From Eubacterium sp. (GTDB lineage Bacteria > Bacillota > Clostridia > Lachnospirales > Lachnospiraceae): a DNA stretch of 64,000 nucleotides. Made by a program: the position numbers and the translations under genes. This document shows, piece after piece, positions 25,940 to 35,056 of the stretch (its first letter is position 1; each line of letters opens with the position of its first letter). The stretch lies in assembly GCA_021769425.1 (NCBI GenBank), contig JAETSX010000022.1:45318-109317 (forward strand). The letters run 5' to 3'. The notes beneath the pieces were generated by a model, which saw only the letters and a list, made by a program, of their open reading frames with translations, did not search any database and was not told where the DNA came from.

Positions 25940-27292
25940 ATGGGATTTTCATTTCAGTTAGAAAAAACGCTGGGAGAATTTAAGTTGAATTTGGAAGCAA
26001 AAGGCCAGGGAAACCGCCTGGGAATCCTTGGGGCTTCCGGCTGCGGAAAAAGTCTGACCCTGAAATTGCTGGCGGGGATTGAAACGCCGGATAAAGGACG
26101 CATTCAGATTGGGGAAAACCTGCTGTTTGATTCCTCACAGAAGCGAAACGTAAGGCCCCAGAACAGAAAGGTCGGCTATCTGTTTCAGAATTATGCATTG
26201 TTTCCCCATATGACAGTGGAAGAAAATATCGGAGCCGGACTGAAAGGAAAATCTGGAAAGCTTCGGAAAGGCGAAGGGCTGTCAGCGGGAAGCCTGAAAG
26301 CCGGACTGCAGGGCAAATTCGGAAAATCCCAAAAGGGCGGCAAGACAGCGGCAGGGAATCCGAAAGAAGGATTACAAGGGAAAAAAATCCAAAAGCAAAG
26401 GCGGGTTCAGGAGATGATGGAGAAGTTTCAGCTTACCGGGCTGTCAGACCGCCTGCCGGGAGAATTGTCCGGCGGACAGCAGCAGAGAGTTGCCCTTGCA
26501 AGGATTATGGCCTATGAACCGGAAGTGATTTTATTGGATGAGCCTTTTTCTGCATTGGATGTGTTTTTGAAGGATCAGATGCAGAGAGAACTGGAAGAAC
26601 TGTTGGAGGATTTTCCTGGATTGGTAATATTGGTTTCCCACAGCCGGGACGAGATTTATCGGTTTTCAGAGGAATTGCTGGTAATGGATCAGGGGCGCGC
26701 CGTAGTGTTCGGCAAAACCAAAGAGATATTTGCGAACCCCCGTTACAGGGAAGCGGCCCGGCTTACCGGCTGTAAAAATATCGCAGAAGCCAGACGGTTA
26801 GACGCCCACAGGCTGGAAGTGCCGGAATGGGGAATTTGCCTTTGTCTGAAACGTGAAATACCGAAAGACGTCACCGGCATCGGTTACCGCGCCCACGATT
26901 TTGTGCCGGTGTGGGGCCAGAGAAGGAATAACTGCCTGAAAGTGCAGGTGACACGTATGGCGGAAATGCCCTTTGAATACCACTATTATTTGCAGCCCGT
27001 CAGCCAGTCGGCGCAGAAAGGCAGCCAGGAACGCTTTGTCAGCCAGTCAGAGCAGAAAGCCAGCCAGGAACGCTTTGTCAGCCAGTCAGAGCAGAAAGCC
27101 AGCCAGAAACGTTTTGTCAGCCAGTGGGAGCAGAACATTCTTCCGGAGCAGCCCGGCCGTCAGATGGAAGAGAAAGTTCATCCGGAGCAGTCCCTCTGCT
27201 GGTTTGTACAGAAAGACAAACACATCCTGATAGAAGAACAGGGCCTGCCCGAATATTTAGAACTCAGAGAAGAACATATGATGCTGTTCTAA
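25940..27292 (+). CDS. modC: Molybdate ABC transporter ATPase with unusual insertions
   Basis: ATPase driving molybdate uptake. Walker A GASGCGKS near residue 37, Q-loop LFQNYALFPHMTVEENI, signature LSGGQQQRVALARI, and Walker B VILLDEPFSALD are intact in 450 residues. Two regions are odd. About 55 Gly/Lys-rich residues (repeats like AGLQGKFGKSQKGG) are inserted between the Q-loop and the signature. The C-terminal accessory domain carries three copies of SQSEQKASQERFV. Both look like in-frame tandem expansions, as in ModA. ATG 25940 (MGFSFQ) follows AAGAGGTGCAGGAC. The family call is firm; whether the inserts matter is unknown. Confidence 0.9.
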   Translation: MGFSFQLEKTLGEFKLNLEAKGQGNRLGILGASGCGKSLTLKLLAGIETPDKGRIQIGENLLFDSSQKRNVRPQNRKVGYLFQNYALFPHMTVEENIGAGLKGKSGKLRKGEGLSAGSLKAGLQGKFGKSQKGGKTAAGNPKEGLQGKKIQKQRRVQEMMEKFQLTGLSDRLPGELSGGQQQRVALARIMAYEPEVILLDEPFSALDVFLKDQMQRELEELLEDFPGLVILVSHSRDEIYRFSEELLVMDQGRAVVFGKTKEIFANPRYREAARLTGCKNIAEARRLDAHRLEVPEWGICLCLKREIPKDVTGIGYRAHDFVPVWGQRRNNCLKVQVTRMAEMPFEYHYYLQPVSQSAQKGSQERFVSQSEQKASQERFVSQSEQKASQKRFVSQWEQNILPEQPGRQMEEKVHPEQSLCWFVQKDKHILIEEQGLPEYLELREEHMMLF

Positions 27293-27393
27293 ATTCTGTA
27301 TAAAAACAGAAAAGGAACTTATATGTTGTTTCCCAGGAAATTTTTGCCTGTATCACAAGAAAGCCTGCAAAAGAATAGAAAAGAGGAAAAAGT

Positions 27394-27861
27394 ATGGAAC
27401 TTACGCATTTTGATGAAAACGGAAAAGCAGTAATGGTAGATGTCACAGACAAAGACATCACAATAAGAACTGCAGTGGCAGCAGGAAAAATCACTGTAAA
27501 CCAGGCAGTATACCGCGCAATTGAAATGGGAACTGTGGAAAAAGGAGATGTCCTTGGCGTGGCCGCCACGGCAGGAATCATGGCGGCAAAGAAAACGGCG
27601 GAGCTGATTCCCATGTGCCATATTCTTCCCCTGACAAACTGCAGGATACAGTTTGAGAAAAACAGTGAAAAGAGAGAGATCCGCTGCAATTGTACGGTAA
27701 AAGTAACCGGAAAAACCGGGGTGGAAATGGAAGCTCTGACCGGGGTCAGCATTGCCCTTCTGACCATTTATGATATGTGCAAGGCATTGGACAAACATAT
27801 GAAAATCGGAGAGATTTATCTTCTGGATAAAACAGGAGGGAAAAGCAAATTTGAGGGTTAG
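27394..27861 (+). CDS. moaC: Cyclic pyranopterin monophosphate synthase
   Basis: Partner of MoaA that closes the cyclic pyranopterin ring. It has 155 residues, the normal length, with [11 protein letters not shown] (active-site His region), and [20 protein letters not shown] followed by CKALDK. The ATG follows AAAAGAGGAAAAAGT. It is the last gene of the plus-strand molybdenum block; the convergent Crp/Fnr-type gene ends 6 bp away. Confidence 0.94.
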   Translation: MELTHFDENGKAVMVDVTDKDITIRTAVAAGKITVNQAVYRAIEMGTVEKGDVLGVAATAGIMAAKKTAELIPMCHILPLTNCRIQFEKNSEKREIRCNCTVKVTGKTGVEMEALTGVSIALLTIYDMCKALDKHMKIGEIYLLDKTGGKSKFEG

Positions 27862-27867
27862 AGGATC

Positions 27868-28503
27868 TTATAAAAATGAAACGTCCTTCAGCCGATATCT
27901 GTCTCTTCCGGTTTTTTCAATCTGTCCGGCGCTGCACAATTTTTTCAGCACACGCTGCAGTTGCCTTCTGCTGCAGTGAAGCTGGTGGATGGCTGCTTCC
28001 AAATTGTCCAGTTTATGGGAGGGGCAGATATTTTTCATATAAAGAAGAACCCGTTCTTCTGTGGTTGAGGCGGGAATGTCAATGGCGGTAAAAAGCTCTA
28101 GCTTATCCCCGTAAGACTTAAGCAGCATATGGAGAAAACGCAGGTCGCAGTCAAGCTGTTTCTGATACTTTTTCATGGATAAGGCAATGCAGGTGACTTC
28201 TGTTTTCGCTGATGCAAAGAACGGAGGATTTCCATGTCTGGAAAATTCAATGTCTCCGATCAGTGTGGGGCTGCTGCCTTGATTGACCGGGGAGATGCTT
28301 CCGTCTTCCCGGATGCCGTAGATTTGAATTGTTCCCCGGACTACGAACAGCAGATCTTCCACAGGGGCGTCCGGGATGGTAAGATATTCCCCTTTTTCAT
28401 AGCGGCAGAGGTGAAAGGCCAAATCGGGGGTATCGAAATATTCCCGGATCTGTCCTTTTTGAAGCCAGTATTCAATTTCTTCTTCCTCATATATTTTTTC
28501 CAT
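27868..28503 (-). CDS. Crp/Fnr-family transcriptional regulator (YeiL-like)
   Basis: A 211-residue regulator. Residues about 15-130 form a cyclic-nucleotide-binding-like barrel (RYEKGEYLTIPDAPVEDLLF, VVRGTIQIYG, LIGDIEFS). The C-terminus holds the winged HTH with recognition helix CSRRQLQRVLKKL. No Cys cluster like that of Fnr is evident, and the ligand is unknown. The ATG follows AAGGAAGATGTAAGTTTT. It is divergent from the MATE pump gene, with a palindromic site between them, so it likely controls that pump. Confidence 0.85.
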   Translation of the reverse strand: MEKIYEEEEIEYWLQKGQIREYFDTPDLAFHLCRYEKGEYLTIPDAPVEDLLFVVRGTIQIYGIREDGSISPVNQGSSPTLIGDIEFSRHGNPPFFASAKTEVTCIALSMKKYQKQLDCDLRFLHMLLKSYGDKLELFTAIDIPASTTEERVLLYMKNICPSHKLDNLEAAIHQLHCSRRQLQRVLKKLCSAGQIEKTGRDRYRLKDVSFL

Positions 28504-28540
28504 AAAACTTACATCTTCCTTTATTCTTATTTTTCTCTAT

Positions 28541-28583
28541 TGCGCCATATGGCACAGAAAAAATCAATGCAACTTGTTATAAT
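28541..28583 (+). promoter_or_regulatory. Crp/Fnr-type operator and promoter of the MATE gene
   Basis: TGCGCCATATGGCACA (28541-28556) is a 16-bp near-perfect dyad (one mismatched pair). A TATAAT box lies at 28578-28583 with no good -35 hexamer. With a start site near 28590, the dyad centre falls at about -41.5, the classical class II activator position. Confidence 0.6.
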
Positions 28584-28615
28584 CACTTTGAAAATTGAGA
28601 AGAGAGGAAAAGAAA

Positions 28616-29988
28616 ATGGAAAATGAAATTTTTAAAGATCCAAACATTTCAAAAGCATATCTGCGCCTGTCTCTGCCGCTTGTCCTGAGTATGGCGGTAA
28701 CACTGATTTATAATCTGGCAGACACTTATTTTATTGCGCAGAGCAATGACACTAATATTGTGGCGGGTGTTTCTCTGGGGATGCCTTTATTTACACTGCT
28801 GATGGCATTTGGAAATATCTTTGGGCAGGGAGGCAGTTCCCTGATTTCACGGCTGCTGGGGCAGAAAAATGAACAGGGAGTGCGCCATGTCAGTTCTTTT
28901 TGTTTTTATATCACGATATTTGCAGGCATATTGATTGCTGCCTTTATGCTGGTATTCCGCGTGCCTCTGTTGCATGTGCTGGGAGCCAGTGAAGAGACAT
29001 TTGTCCATGCGTAAAATTATTGTATTTATCTGGCAATAGGAGCGTCGTTTATTATGGTTTCGTTTATTTATTCCAATTTGCTGAGGGCGGAAGGAATGTC
29101 AAAAGAATCCATGGCAGGCGCCGTGCTGGGTGCAGCAGTCAATATTGTTCTGGATCCCATTTTTATCTCTGTTCTGGGCTGGGGAACTGGCGGCGCGGCT
29201 ATCGCTACCGTTATAGGATATGTATGTGTGGACAGTTTTTTTCTGATTGCAGTGGCAAAAAGAAGTAAAATATTGTCAGTAAATCCCAGAGAATTGAGAG
29301 TGCCGGTAAAACATTTGAGACAGATTCTGGGTATTGGCGTACCTGCTGCCCTTGCAAACCTAATGCAGAGCGTCAGCGTTGTGCTGATGAATCAATTTCT
29401 GCTGCCTTTTGGAAATGACAAAATTGCGGCGATGGGGATTGTGCTGAAAGTGAATAAGATAGCTCTTCTGCTGCTGACCGGGTTTGCCTTCGGGGGACAG
29501 CCTCTGTTCGGGTATTACTATGGTTCCGGCGATAAAAAACGGCTGTCGGAGTTGTTCCGGTTCTGTGTCCGGTTTATCAGTATCATTGCGGCTGTTTTGA
29601 CCGTGGCTGTTTTTCTGTCTGCCCCGTTTTTAATGCAGCGCTTTATGAATGATGAAAGCATTATCCGTGATGGAACGGTAATGCTTCGGTGGCAGGTGAT
29701 TACAATGGTATTTGTGGGAATGATTCTTTTGCTGACCATTGTGTTCCAGTTCATGGGGAAAGTTACCGCATCCTTTCTTTTATCAATCAGCCGGCAGGGA
29801 TTAGTCTTTCTGGCAGTTCTTACGCGGCATACCATGCGGGCAGATATATGGGAGTGGTTGTGTCGCAGGCGGCCGCAGATCTGATAACGGCAGGGATTGC
29901 GGGGATATTGTTCTGGAAAGAACTGCGCGGAGAGCTGCGGGGAACGGAGCATTTTTATTCCGCCAGAAATCCTGCCGCCAAATCCTGA
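28616..29988 (+). pseudogene. MATE-family multidrug efflux pump, disrupted
   Basis: Would be a 12-span Na+/H+-driven drug exporter of about 450 residues. The start MENEIFKDPNISKAY follows GAGAGGAAAAGAAA. Family motifs include SLPLVLSMAVTLIYNLADTYF, GQGGSSLISRLLGQKN, IYSNLLRAEGMSKESM and GVPAALANLMQSVSVVLMNQF. Two lesions are seen. First, an in-frame TAA at 29012-29014 (FVHA-stop-NYCIYLAIG, likely from a GAA codon). Second, a frameshift near 29816-29825, after which the conserved tail (YMGVVVSQAAADLITAG) continues in another frame to 29988. The two fragments would not make a pump. Sequencing error cannot be excluded for either point change. Confidence 0.82.
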
Positions 29989-31019
29989 AGCTGTGCTGCA
30001 GTTTCGCCGTCCAACTCAGCAGTGTAGCTGCATCCTGCCGGGGATTCCCGAAAAATCACAGCGTAGGCAATGCATCCTGCCAGATAGGAGCCCTCCAGGG
30101 AAGGATGCATTCCGTCTTCATTCCAGAGCTCAATTTGCGGATATTGCTCTAAGCAGCGCATGAATCCAATTCCGCCCGGAATCAGAAGGCTGTTCAGCTG
30201 TTCAGATACGGCAATGGTGTTCTGGGCAAGGACGGATTGCACATAATCCCGGTCCATAATGCCTGCGCCGTCTTTTGGCGTCCAGGTCATAAGGAGGCCG
30301 GTCTGTCCGCCGGCGGCGCGGATTTTTTCATCTAAAGCGGCAGCGGCGGGAAGCATTGTTTCTTCGGCGGAAGAAAAGGCGTCATTGGTATTTTCCTGTA
30401 AAATTACAAAATCCCAGGTTTCTTCGGTAAGCTTCTGATCCACAACAGAACCCACTTCATCGGTTTCGTCTGCAAACTGGGTCAGGGTATATGCTCCTTC
30501 CGTAATTTCCTGCACATCGGCGGGATGTCCCATTGCTCCGGCTATTTCAGAGAAAATTACGGGAAGATCGTTGGTATAGGTGTGGCTGTTGCCCACAAAC
30601 AAAATGCGGGGATTTTCCCCTGCTGCAGGCTCCGGCGCTTTTAAGGCCAGATGCTGGTTGAAGCTGAAATCCTCTCCCGAAGAGGACTGTTTGTTTGAGG
30701 CGGAATCTTCCCCGGACTGTTTGTTTGAGGCGGAATCTTCCCCGGACTGTTCGTTTGAGGCGGAATCTTCCCCGGACTGTTCGTTTGAGGCGGAATCTTT
30801 CCCAGATTGTTCGTTTGAGGCGGAATCTTCCCCAGTCTGTCCGTCTGAATCAGAAAGATATTCTTTTAAAGTCTGGGCGGTTGTTCCGCCGGAATCTGCA
30901 TTTTTATTCCCATTCGAGGGGGATGAACAGCCGGCAAAGAACAGGGCGGCTGTCAGCAGAAGACAGAGGGTATTTTTCAGGTACGTTTTTTTTAAGCGAC
31001 AACGGTTTTTTTTATTCAT
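29955..31019 (-). CDS. SGNH-fold lipoprotein with repeat linker
   Basis: A 354-residue surface lipoprotein. It has a signal peptide with lipobox (ALFFAGC) and a Ser/Glu/Asn-rich linker of about six copies of a 10-residue unit (EQSGEDSASN; 30 bp). A hydrolase-like domain follows with the SGNH block I variant FVGNSHTYTNDLP and block V DGMHPSLEGSYLAG. It could be an esterase or acetyl-hydrolase acting on envelope sugars; the substrate is unknown. ATG 31019 follows GTGAGGGCAACA. Its 3' end overlaps the end of the MATE remnant on the other strand by 34 bp. The repeat linker resembles that of ModA in style. Confidence 0.75.
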   Translation of the reverse strand: MNKKNRCRLKKTYLKNTLCLLLTAALFFAGCSSPSNGNKNADSGGTTAQTLKEYLSDSDGQTGEDSASNEQSGKDSASNEQSGEDSASNEQSGEDSASNKQSGEDSASNKQSSSGEDFSFNQHLALKAPEPAAGENPRILFVGNSHTYTNDLPVIFSEIAGAMGHPADVQEITEGAYTLTQFADETDEVGSVVDQKLTEETWDFVILQENTNDAFSSAEETMLPAAAALDEKIRAAGGQTGLLMTWTPKDGAGIMDRDYVQSVLAQNTIAVSEQLNSLLIPGGIGFMRCLEQYPQIELWNEDGMHPSLEGSYLAGCIAYAVIFRESPAGCSYTAELDGETAAQLQDLAAGFLAE

Positions 31020-31338
31020 TGTTGCCCTCACTTTCTGATATATACTCGTGAGCATTGGATTCTCAATTTAGAAGAATAGGATATCATCCGGTAAAACTTC
31101 CAGGCCAATGCGCATGTGTTATAATGCATTTACGGTATCAAAGCGCCAATCATTAATCGGGAACTTACCTTCCCAGGTAATCATTGACAGAAAGAAGTGT
31201 TTCTTATGAAAAATATTTTAGAACAATACAGAGGAAAAATCAATGGCGTTTTTCTTTTAATCGTTGATTTTTTCTTGCTGTCATCTCCTGTTGCGGCCCG
31301 TTATTCTGTATTTTTTCATAAAATCTTTTCAAAAACGC
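31020..31338. other. Intergenic, no supported gene
   Basis: This stretch separates the SGNH lipoprotein and the MerR operon. A 50-codon frame (31206-31358, MKNILEQYRGK..., hydrophobic middle) is open. It has no good ribosome site and runs into the MerR promoter, so I treat it as a remnant or chance frame. A TAATCGGGAACTTACCTTCCC region near 31150 has no feature I recognise. Confidence 0.4.
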
Positions 31339-31369
31339 TTGCTTGTGACGTAACGTAATGAGATATATT
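31339..31369 (+). promoter_or_regulatory. MerR-type promoter with 19-bp spacer
   Basis: TTGCTT (31339-31344), 19 bp, TATATT (31364-31369). The over-long spacer contains the dyad-like TGACGTAACGTAA, as expected for a promoter that a MerR-family protein twists into activity. It lies directly upstream of the merR-ABC operon, so autoregulation is likely. Confidence 0.6.
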
Positions 31370-31387
31370 ATGAGCGGGAGGTGTGAT

Positions 31388-32065
31388 ATGGATAAATATA
31401 AGGCTATACCACAAGGCTATATGACTGTTGGCGAAGTTGCGAAAAAAATGGACGTTACTGTACGGACGTTGCAGCATTACGATAGAGAAGGCTTGCTTTC
31501 CCCATCAGCCATGAGCGAAGGAGGCCGTAGGTTATATACAGATAAAGACACAGTAAAACTTCATCAGATTTTGTCTCTCAAACACTTAGGCTTCTCTCTG
31601 GACGATATAAAGAACCGGCTTATTCCACTTGATACACCGGCTGAAATTGCAGCTATTCTAACGGAGCAGGCTGCCGCTGTCAGGCACAAAATAGAAAGCC
31701 TGTCTGAGTCATTGAGGGAACTGGAAGTATTGCGGGAAGAAGTCCTTCAAATGCAAACAGTTGACTTCAAAAAATATGCCGATATTATTGTCAATTTGGA
31801 AATGAAAAATGACTTCTATTGGCTGATTAAACATTTTGATGACCAGACCCTTGACCACATCCGCAGCCATTTTGATAAAGACAGCGGAAAGGCATTTATG
31901 AACACTTTCATGGAGCTTCAAGATCAAGCAATAAGACTTCAAAATGCAGGTGTGCCTGCGGATAGTGATGCGGGACAGAATTTTGCAAAAGCCTATTGGA
32001 ATATGATAACGGATTTCACTGGCGGAGATATGAGTATGCTTTCCAAACTTATTGAATTAGGATAG
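31388..32065 (+). CDS. MerR-family regulator with premature in-frame stop
   Basis: A 225-residue transcription activator. The N-terminal winged HTH (YMTVGEVAKKMDVTVRTLQHYDREG) and its wing (SEGGRRLYTDKD) are followed by a dimerisation coil and a TipA-like C-terminal effector domain. ATG 31388 follows GGGAGGTGTGAT. The TAG at 32063-32065 looks premature. The same frame continues for 40 sensible codons (FQNTNHRWKEKQEIANRYVE..., FYFSRLGVDPFQEETE) to a TGA at 32186-32188. That TGA overlaps the ABC ATPase ATG in the usual ATGA junction. The effector domain has therefore lost its end, by mutation or sequencing error. Confidence 0.85.
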   Translation: MDKYKAIPQGYMTVGEVAKKMDVTVRTLQHYDREGLLSPSAMSEGGRRLYTDKDTVKLHQILSLKHLGFSLDDIKNRLIPLDTPAEIAAILTEQAAAVRHKIESLSESLRELEVLREEVLQMQTVDFKKYADIIVNLEMKNDFYWLIKHFDDQTLDHIRSHFDKDSGKAFMNTFMELQDQAIRLQNAGVPADSDAGQNFAKAYWNMITDFTGGDMSMLSKLIELG

Positions 32066-32184
32066 TTTCAAAATACAAACCATAGGTGGAAAGAGAAACA
32101 AGAAATTGCTAACAGGTATGTTGAGCAAGCATTAGGCTTCTATTTTTCCCGTTTAGGCGTTGACCCGTTTCAGGAGGAAACAGA

Positions 32185-32994
32185 ATGAATGAGGCTATAA
32201 AAATCAACAGCTTAAAGAAAAGTTATGGAACCCACGTTGTGCTGAATGGCTTAGATTTTTGCATACAACGAGGAGAAATTTTTGCTCTGCTCGGTGTGAA
32301 TGGTGCAGGTAAAACCACATCCCTTGAATGTATCGAGGGTTTAAGAAAGTATGACAGCGGAAGCGTCACTATAAATGGCAGAATGGGTATTCAGTTACAG
32401 TCAGCTTCTTTGCCGGAGCATATTAAAGCGCTGGAAGCGGTTAAGCTGTTTGCTAAATGGAATAAGACGATCCTTGATAAAGCAACGCTTGACGCTCTCG
32501 GTATTTATGAACTTGCTAAAAAACAGTATTATCAATTATCAACCGGTCAGAAACGACGGCTTCATTTGGCGCTTGCCCTAACGCGAAATCCAGACATTCT
32601 TTTTCTGGATGAACCCACGGCTGGGCTTGACGTTGAGGGACGGCTGTCTCTGCATGAACAAATCCGGCAGCTAAAGGCAATGGGAAAGACAATCATATTG
32701 GCAAGCCACGATATGGCCGAAGTTGAGAACTTATGTGATCGAATTGCAATTTTATCCGGGGGCAAGATTGCTTTTATTGGAACTGTCGAACAACTCAACG
32801 AAACGGTGGGAAAGCATTATAACATCATAATTCAAACTGAAAACAGAACCGAAAAATATGAGTCTGATAATATCGGAGAAACGTTACTGTCGCTGCTTAT
32901 GCAGTACAAAAAAAACGGGAAAGCCATTTTAGATATACAGATAAATCGGGGTTCTTTGGAACGGCATTTTATGAAAATCGCAAAGGGGGAATAA
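32185..32994 (+). CDS. ABC-2-type transporter ATPase
   Basis: A 269-residue ATPase of an exporter. Walker A GVNGAGKT near residue 42, Q-loop MGIQLQSASLP, a degenerate signature LSTGQKRRLHLALAL and Walker B ILFLDEPTAGLD are present. A short C-terminal extension (TENRTEKYES...) is typical of drug or lantibiotic-resistance ABC-2 ATPases. It is coupled to the MerR frame by an ATGA overlap and to the permease by a 3-bp gap. It probably confers resistance to a compound sensed by the MerR protein. Confidence 0.88.
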   Translation: MNEAIKINSLKKSYGTHVVLNGLDFCIQRGEIFALLGVNGAGKTTSLECIEGLRKYDSGSVTINGRMGIQLQSASLPEHIKALEAVKLFAKWNKTILDKATLDALGIYELAKKQYYQLSTGQKRRLHLALALTRNPDILFLDEPTAGLDVEGRLSLHEQIRQLKAMGKTIILASHDMAEVENLCDRIAILSGGKIAFIGTVEQLNETVGKHYNIIIQTENRTEKYESDNIGETLLSLLMQYKKNGKAILDIQINRGSLERHFMKIAKGE

Positions 32995-32997
32995 TAG

Positions 32998-33711
32998 ATG
33001 GGCGCATTTTTATATGGAGTTTTCTTACAGTGGAAGTTAGATATACGGAGTAAGACACTGCTCATAACTTGCTACATTGTTCCTCTCCTGTTCTTTGTGA
33101 TTATGGGTGGAATATTTTCCTCGGTTATGCCGGAAGCAAGATACACACTCGTTCAGTCCATGACGGTTTTCGGCGTAACAATGGGCGCTCTAATTGGTTT
33201 GCCACCCTCTCTTGTTGAGATTTACAGCAGCGACATAAAAAAAGTTTATAAAGCAAATGGTGTGCCGTTATATCTCGGCCTTGTTTTGACTAACATTTCC
33301 GCATACATTCATTTGTTTATTATGAGCGTAATTCTATATATTGCTGCGCCGCTTGCTTTCAATGCTGAAATACCAGAGAATCCGGGTTTGTATTTTATCG
33401 GACTCGTTATTCTTATTGCGGTATCACTTAGTATTGCCAGCATAATCGGTTTGGCAGTAAAAGACCAGGCCAAAACTTCTATGGTTTCCATAATCGTTTT
33501 TCTGCCTTCTATTATGCTCTCTGGAATTATGTTCCCGATTGAACTGCTCCCAAAAGCATTTGAGACAGTAGGAAAAATTTTCCCGGCTTCCTGGGGATAC
33601 AGACTAATGGCAGATAGTACAGATCTGCTTGAAAATTTGTTGCCGCAGATAGTAATTTTTATATTGGCTATTTGCGTGTGCGCCATATTACTGCGTAAAG
33701 TTGATAAATAA
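32998..33711 (+). CDS. ABC-2-type transporter permease
   Basis: A 237-residue membrane protein with six predicted spans: an amphipathic start (FLYGVFLQWKLDIRSK), a hydrophobic core, and MLSGIMFPIELLPKAFETVGKIFPASW, which matches the ABC-2 permease signature near the fifth span. It works with the ATPase just upstream. The substrate is unknown. The stop at 33711 is followed by a hairpin and a kinase remnant. Confidence 0.85.
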   Translation: MGAFLYGVFLQWKLDIRSKTLLITCYIVPLLFFVIMGGIFSSVMPEARYTLVQSMTVFGVTMGALIGLPPSLVEIYSSDIKKVYKANGVPLYLGLVLTNISAYIHLFIMSVILYIAAPLAFNAEIPENPGLYFIGLVILIAVSLSIASIIGLAVKDQAKTSMVSIIVFLPSIMLSGIMFPIELLPKAFETVGKIFPASWGYRLMADSTDLLENLLPQIVIFILAICVCAILLRKVDK

Positions 33712-33728
33712 CATAGCCAGCCGAGCCA

Positions 33729-33770
33729 GTCAACGGTCAAGAGAAACGGCGCATACGCGCCGCCGTTGAC
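33729..33770. terminator. Hairpin after the MerR-ABC operon
   Basis: GTCAACGG (33729-33736) pairs with CCGTTGAC (33763-33770). Inside, GGCGC (33748-33752) pairs with GCGCC (33757-33761). There is no T-run, so the terminator call is weak. Confidence 0.4.
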
Positions 33771-33982
33771 AGTCCCGCGATTGATACCCTGAAGATTTTG
33801 GCTATTGCTCTGGGGGAGAGGTATTTTACCAGCCGTGAACGGGGCGCAGCGAAAACGGAACCGGGCTTGGCTTATCCATTGTAAAGGAGATTCTGAACGC
33901 CCATGCGGCACAATATGGAGTAATCAGCGAAGTAGGACAAGGCAGTTGTTTCTGGATCGAGCTATTATTATTATCAAAATAA
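33765..33982 (+). pseudogene. Histidine kinase C-terminal remnant
   Basis: Only the ATP-binding end of a sensor kinase survives. IDTLKILAIALGERYFTSRE is read in one frame up to about 33856. After a one-base loss the frame shifts to GTGLGLSIVKEILNAHAA (the G2 box), then VISEVGQGSCFWIEL and a stop at 33980-33982. No upstream kinase sequence or partner regulator remains. About 180 bp after it, to the next promoter, hold nothing I recognise. Confidence 0.7.
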
Positions 33983-34161
33983 TATATCAATGCTATATAG
34001 ATCAGCCTAAAATCAAGAAAATCAATATTACCCATTTTTACAATAGATAATTTAGAGGCATTAGCGCTACAGCGAACAGTTCCTTAGTGCGGGTTATACT
34101 GGTAAAATAGCTCTGCCCTTTTACAGCAGATTCTGCGGTACAAAGTTACTGCGAATTTTGC

Positions 34162-34190
34162 TTGCATGGCACGGGATAATACTTTATAAT
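34162..34190 (+). promoter_or_regulatory. Strong sigma-70 promoter of the MscS-like gene
   Basis: TTGCAT (34162-34167), 17 bp, TATAAT (34185-34190), about 80 bp before the ATG. Confidence 0.7.
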
Positions 34191-34270
34191 ACGTTGGAAG
34201 ATATTTATGAATGGATGGATTACATACGCAGGATGGGAATGGAACAAGTCTTTCCTTAATGGAGGTAAAT

Positions 34271-35056
34271 ATGAATAACTTGTTGAAAATAGCTCTGTTT
34301 GTGGCAGTTGGCCTGGCGTTAAATCAGCTGGTAAATTTATGCTATCGGCTTGTATCTAAAAAATCAAAGGCCATTCATCTGCATTTCTTAAAAAGTGCAA
34401 TTAATGTATTTGTGGATGTAGTCATTATTTACAGTTTGGTTCAACAGTTTGAGATCACAAAAGATATCAGCAAGGCTCTTTTGCAAAGCGGTACTTTAAT
34501 TGTGGCAATCGCCACCTTTGCTGCACAGCAGGCATTGGCAAATGTAATAAGCGGCATTTCCGTCTCTGCTTCTAAGCCCTATAATGTGGATGAAAAAATC
34601 CGGGTGCTGCAGGGAGGAACCGTCATAGCAGAAGGAATGGTCATAGACGTCACCATAAGGCACACGGTGATCCGGCAGTTCAACGGGGAATGCTGCATAG
34701 TTCCCAATTCTATTATGGATTCTGCCGTGATCATCAATACTAACTTTACAGAAAATGTAGGGAACTTTATAGAGGTGGTCATTTCTTATGAGTCTGACAT
34801 TGAAAAGGCCATCTCTGTGATGAAAGAAATCTGCGCAGAGCATGAACTGGTTATAGATACTGATAAGAGCAGCGTCACCGTCAGCAGTTTTGCAGCTGAC
34901 GGCGTTACTCTAAAGACGACCATCTGGACAAGGAATTTAAATGACAGTTTTCGGGCCTGCAGCGATATCCGGGCAGATTTGGTAAAGGCTTTTAAGGAAA
35001 ACGGCATTGTAATTCCTTATCAGACGGTAACAATTCATAATGAAGCGTGCAAATAA
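34271..35056 (+). CDS. Small-conductance mechanosensitive channel-like protein
   Basis: A 261-residue MscS-family membrane protein, probably a pressure-relief or ion channel. Two or three N-terminal spans are followed by the pore-lining helix region SGTLIVAIATFAAQQALANVISG and the beta-domain (PYNVDEKIRVLQGGTVIAEG, IVPNSIMDSAVIIN). A soluble alpha/beta tail ends at ENGIVIPYQTVTIHNE. ATG 34271 (MNNLLK) follows AATGGAGGTAAAT. It has its own promoter. Its end overlaps the degraded minus-strand gene by 22 bp. Confidence 0.85.
   Translation: MNNLLKIALFVAVGLALNQLVNLCYRLVSKKSKAIHLHFLKSAINVFVDVVIIYSLVQQFEITKDISKALLQSGTLIVAIATFAAQQALANVISGISVSASKPYNVDEKIRVLQGGTVIAEGMVIDVTIRHTVIRQFNGECCIVPNSIMDSAVIINTNFTENVGNFIEVVISYESDIEKAISVMKEICAEHELVIDTDKSSVTVSSFAADGVTLKTTIWTRNLNDSFRACSDIRADLVKAFKENGIVIPYQTVTIHNEACK

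Noticed and set aside
31206..31358. 50-residue hydrophobic protein
   Set aside because: It has no ribosome site, overlaps the MerR promoter and shows no family signature.
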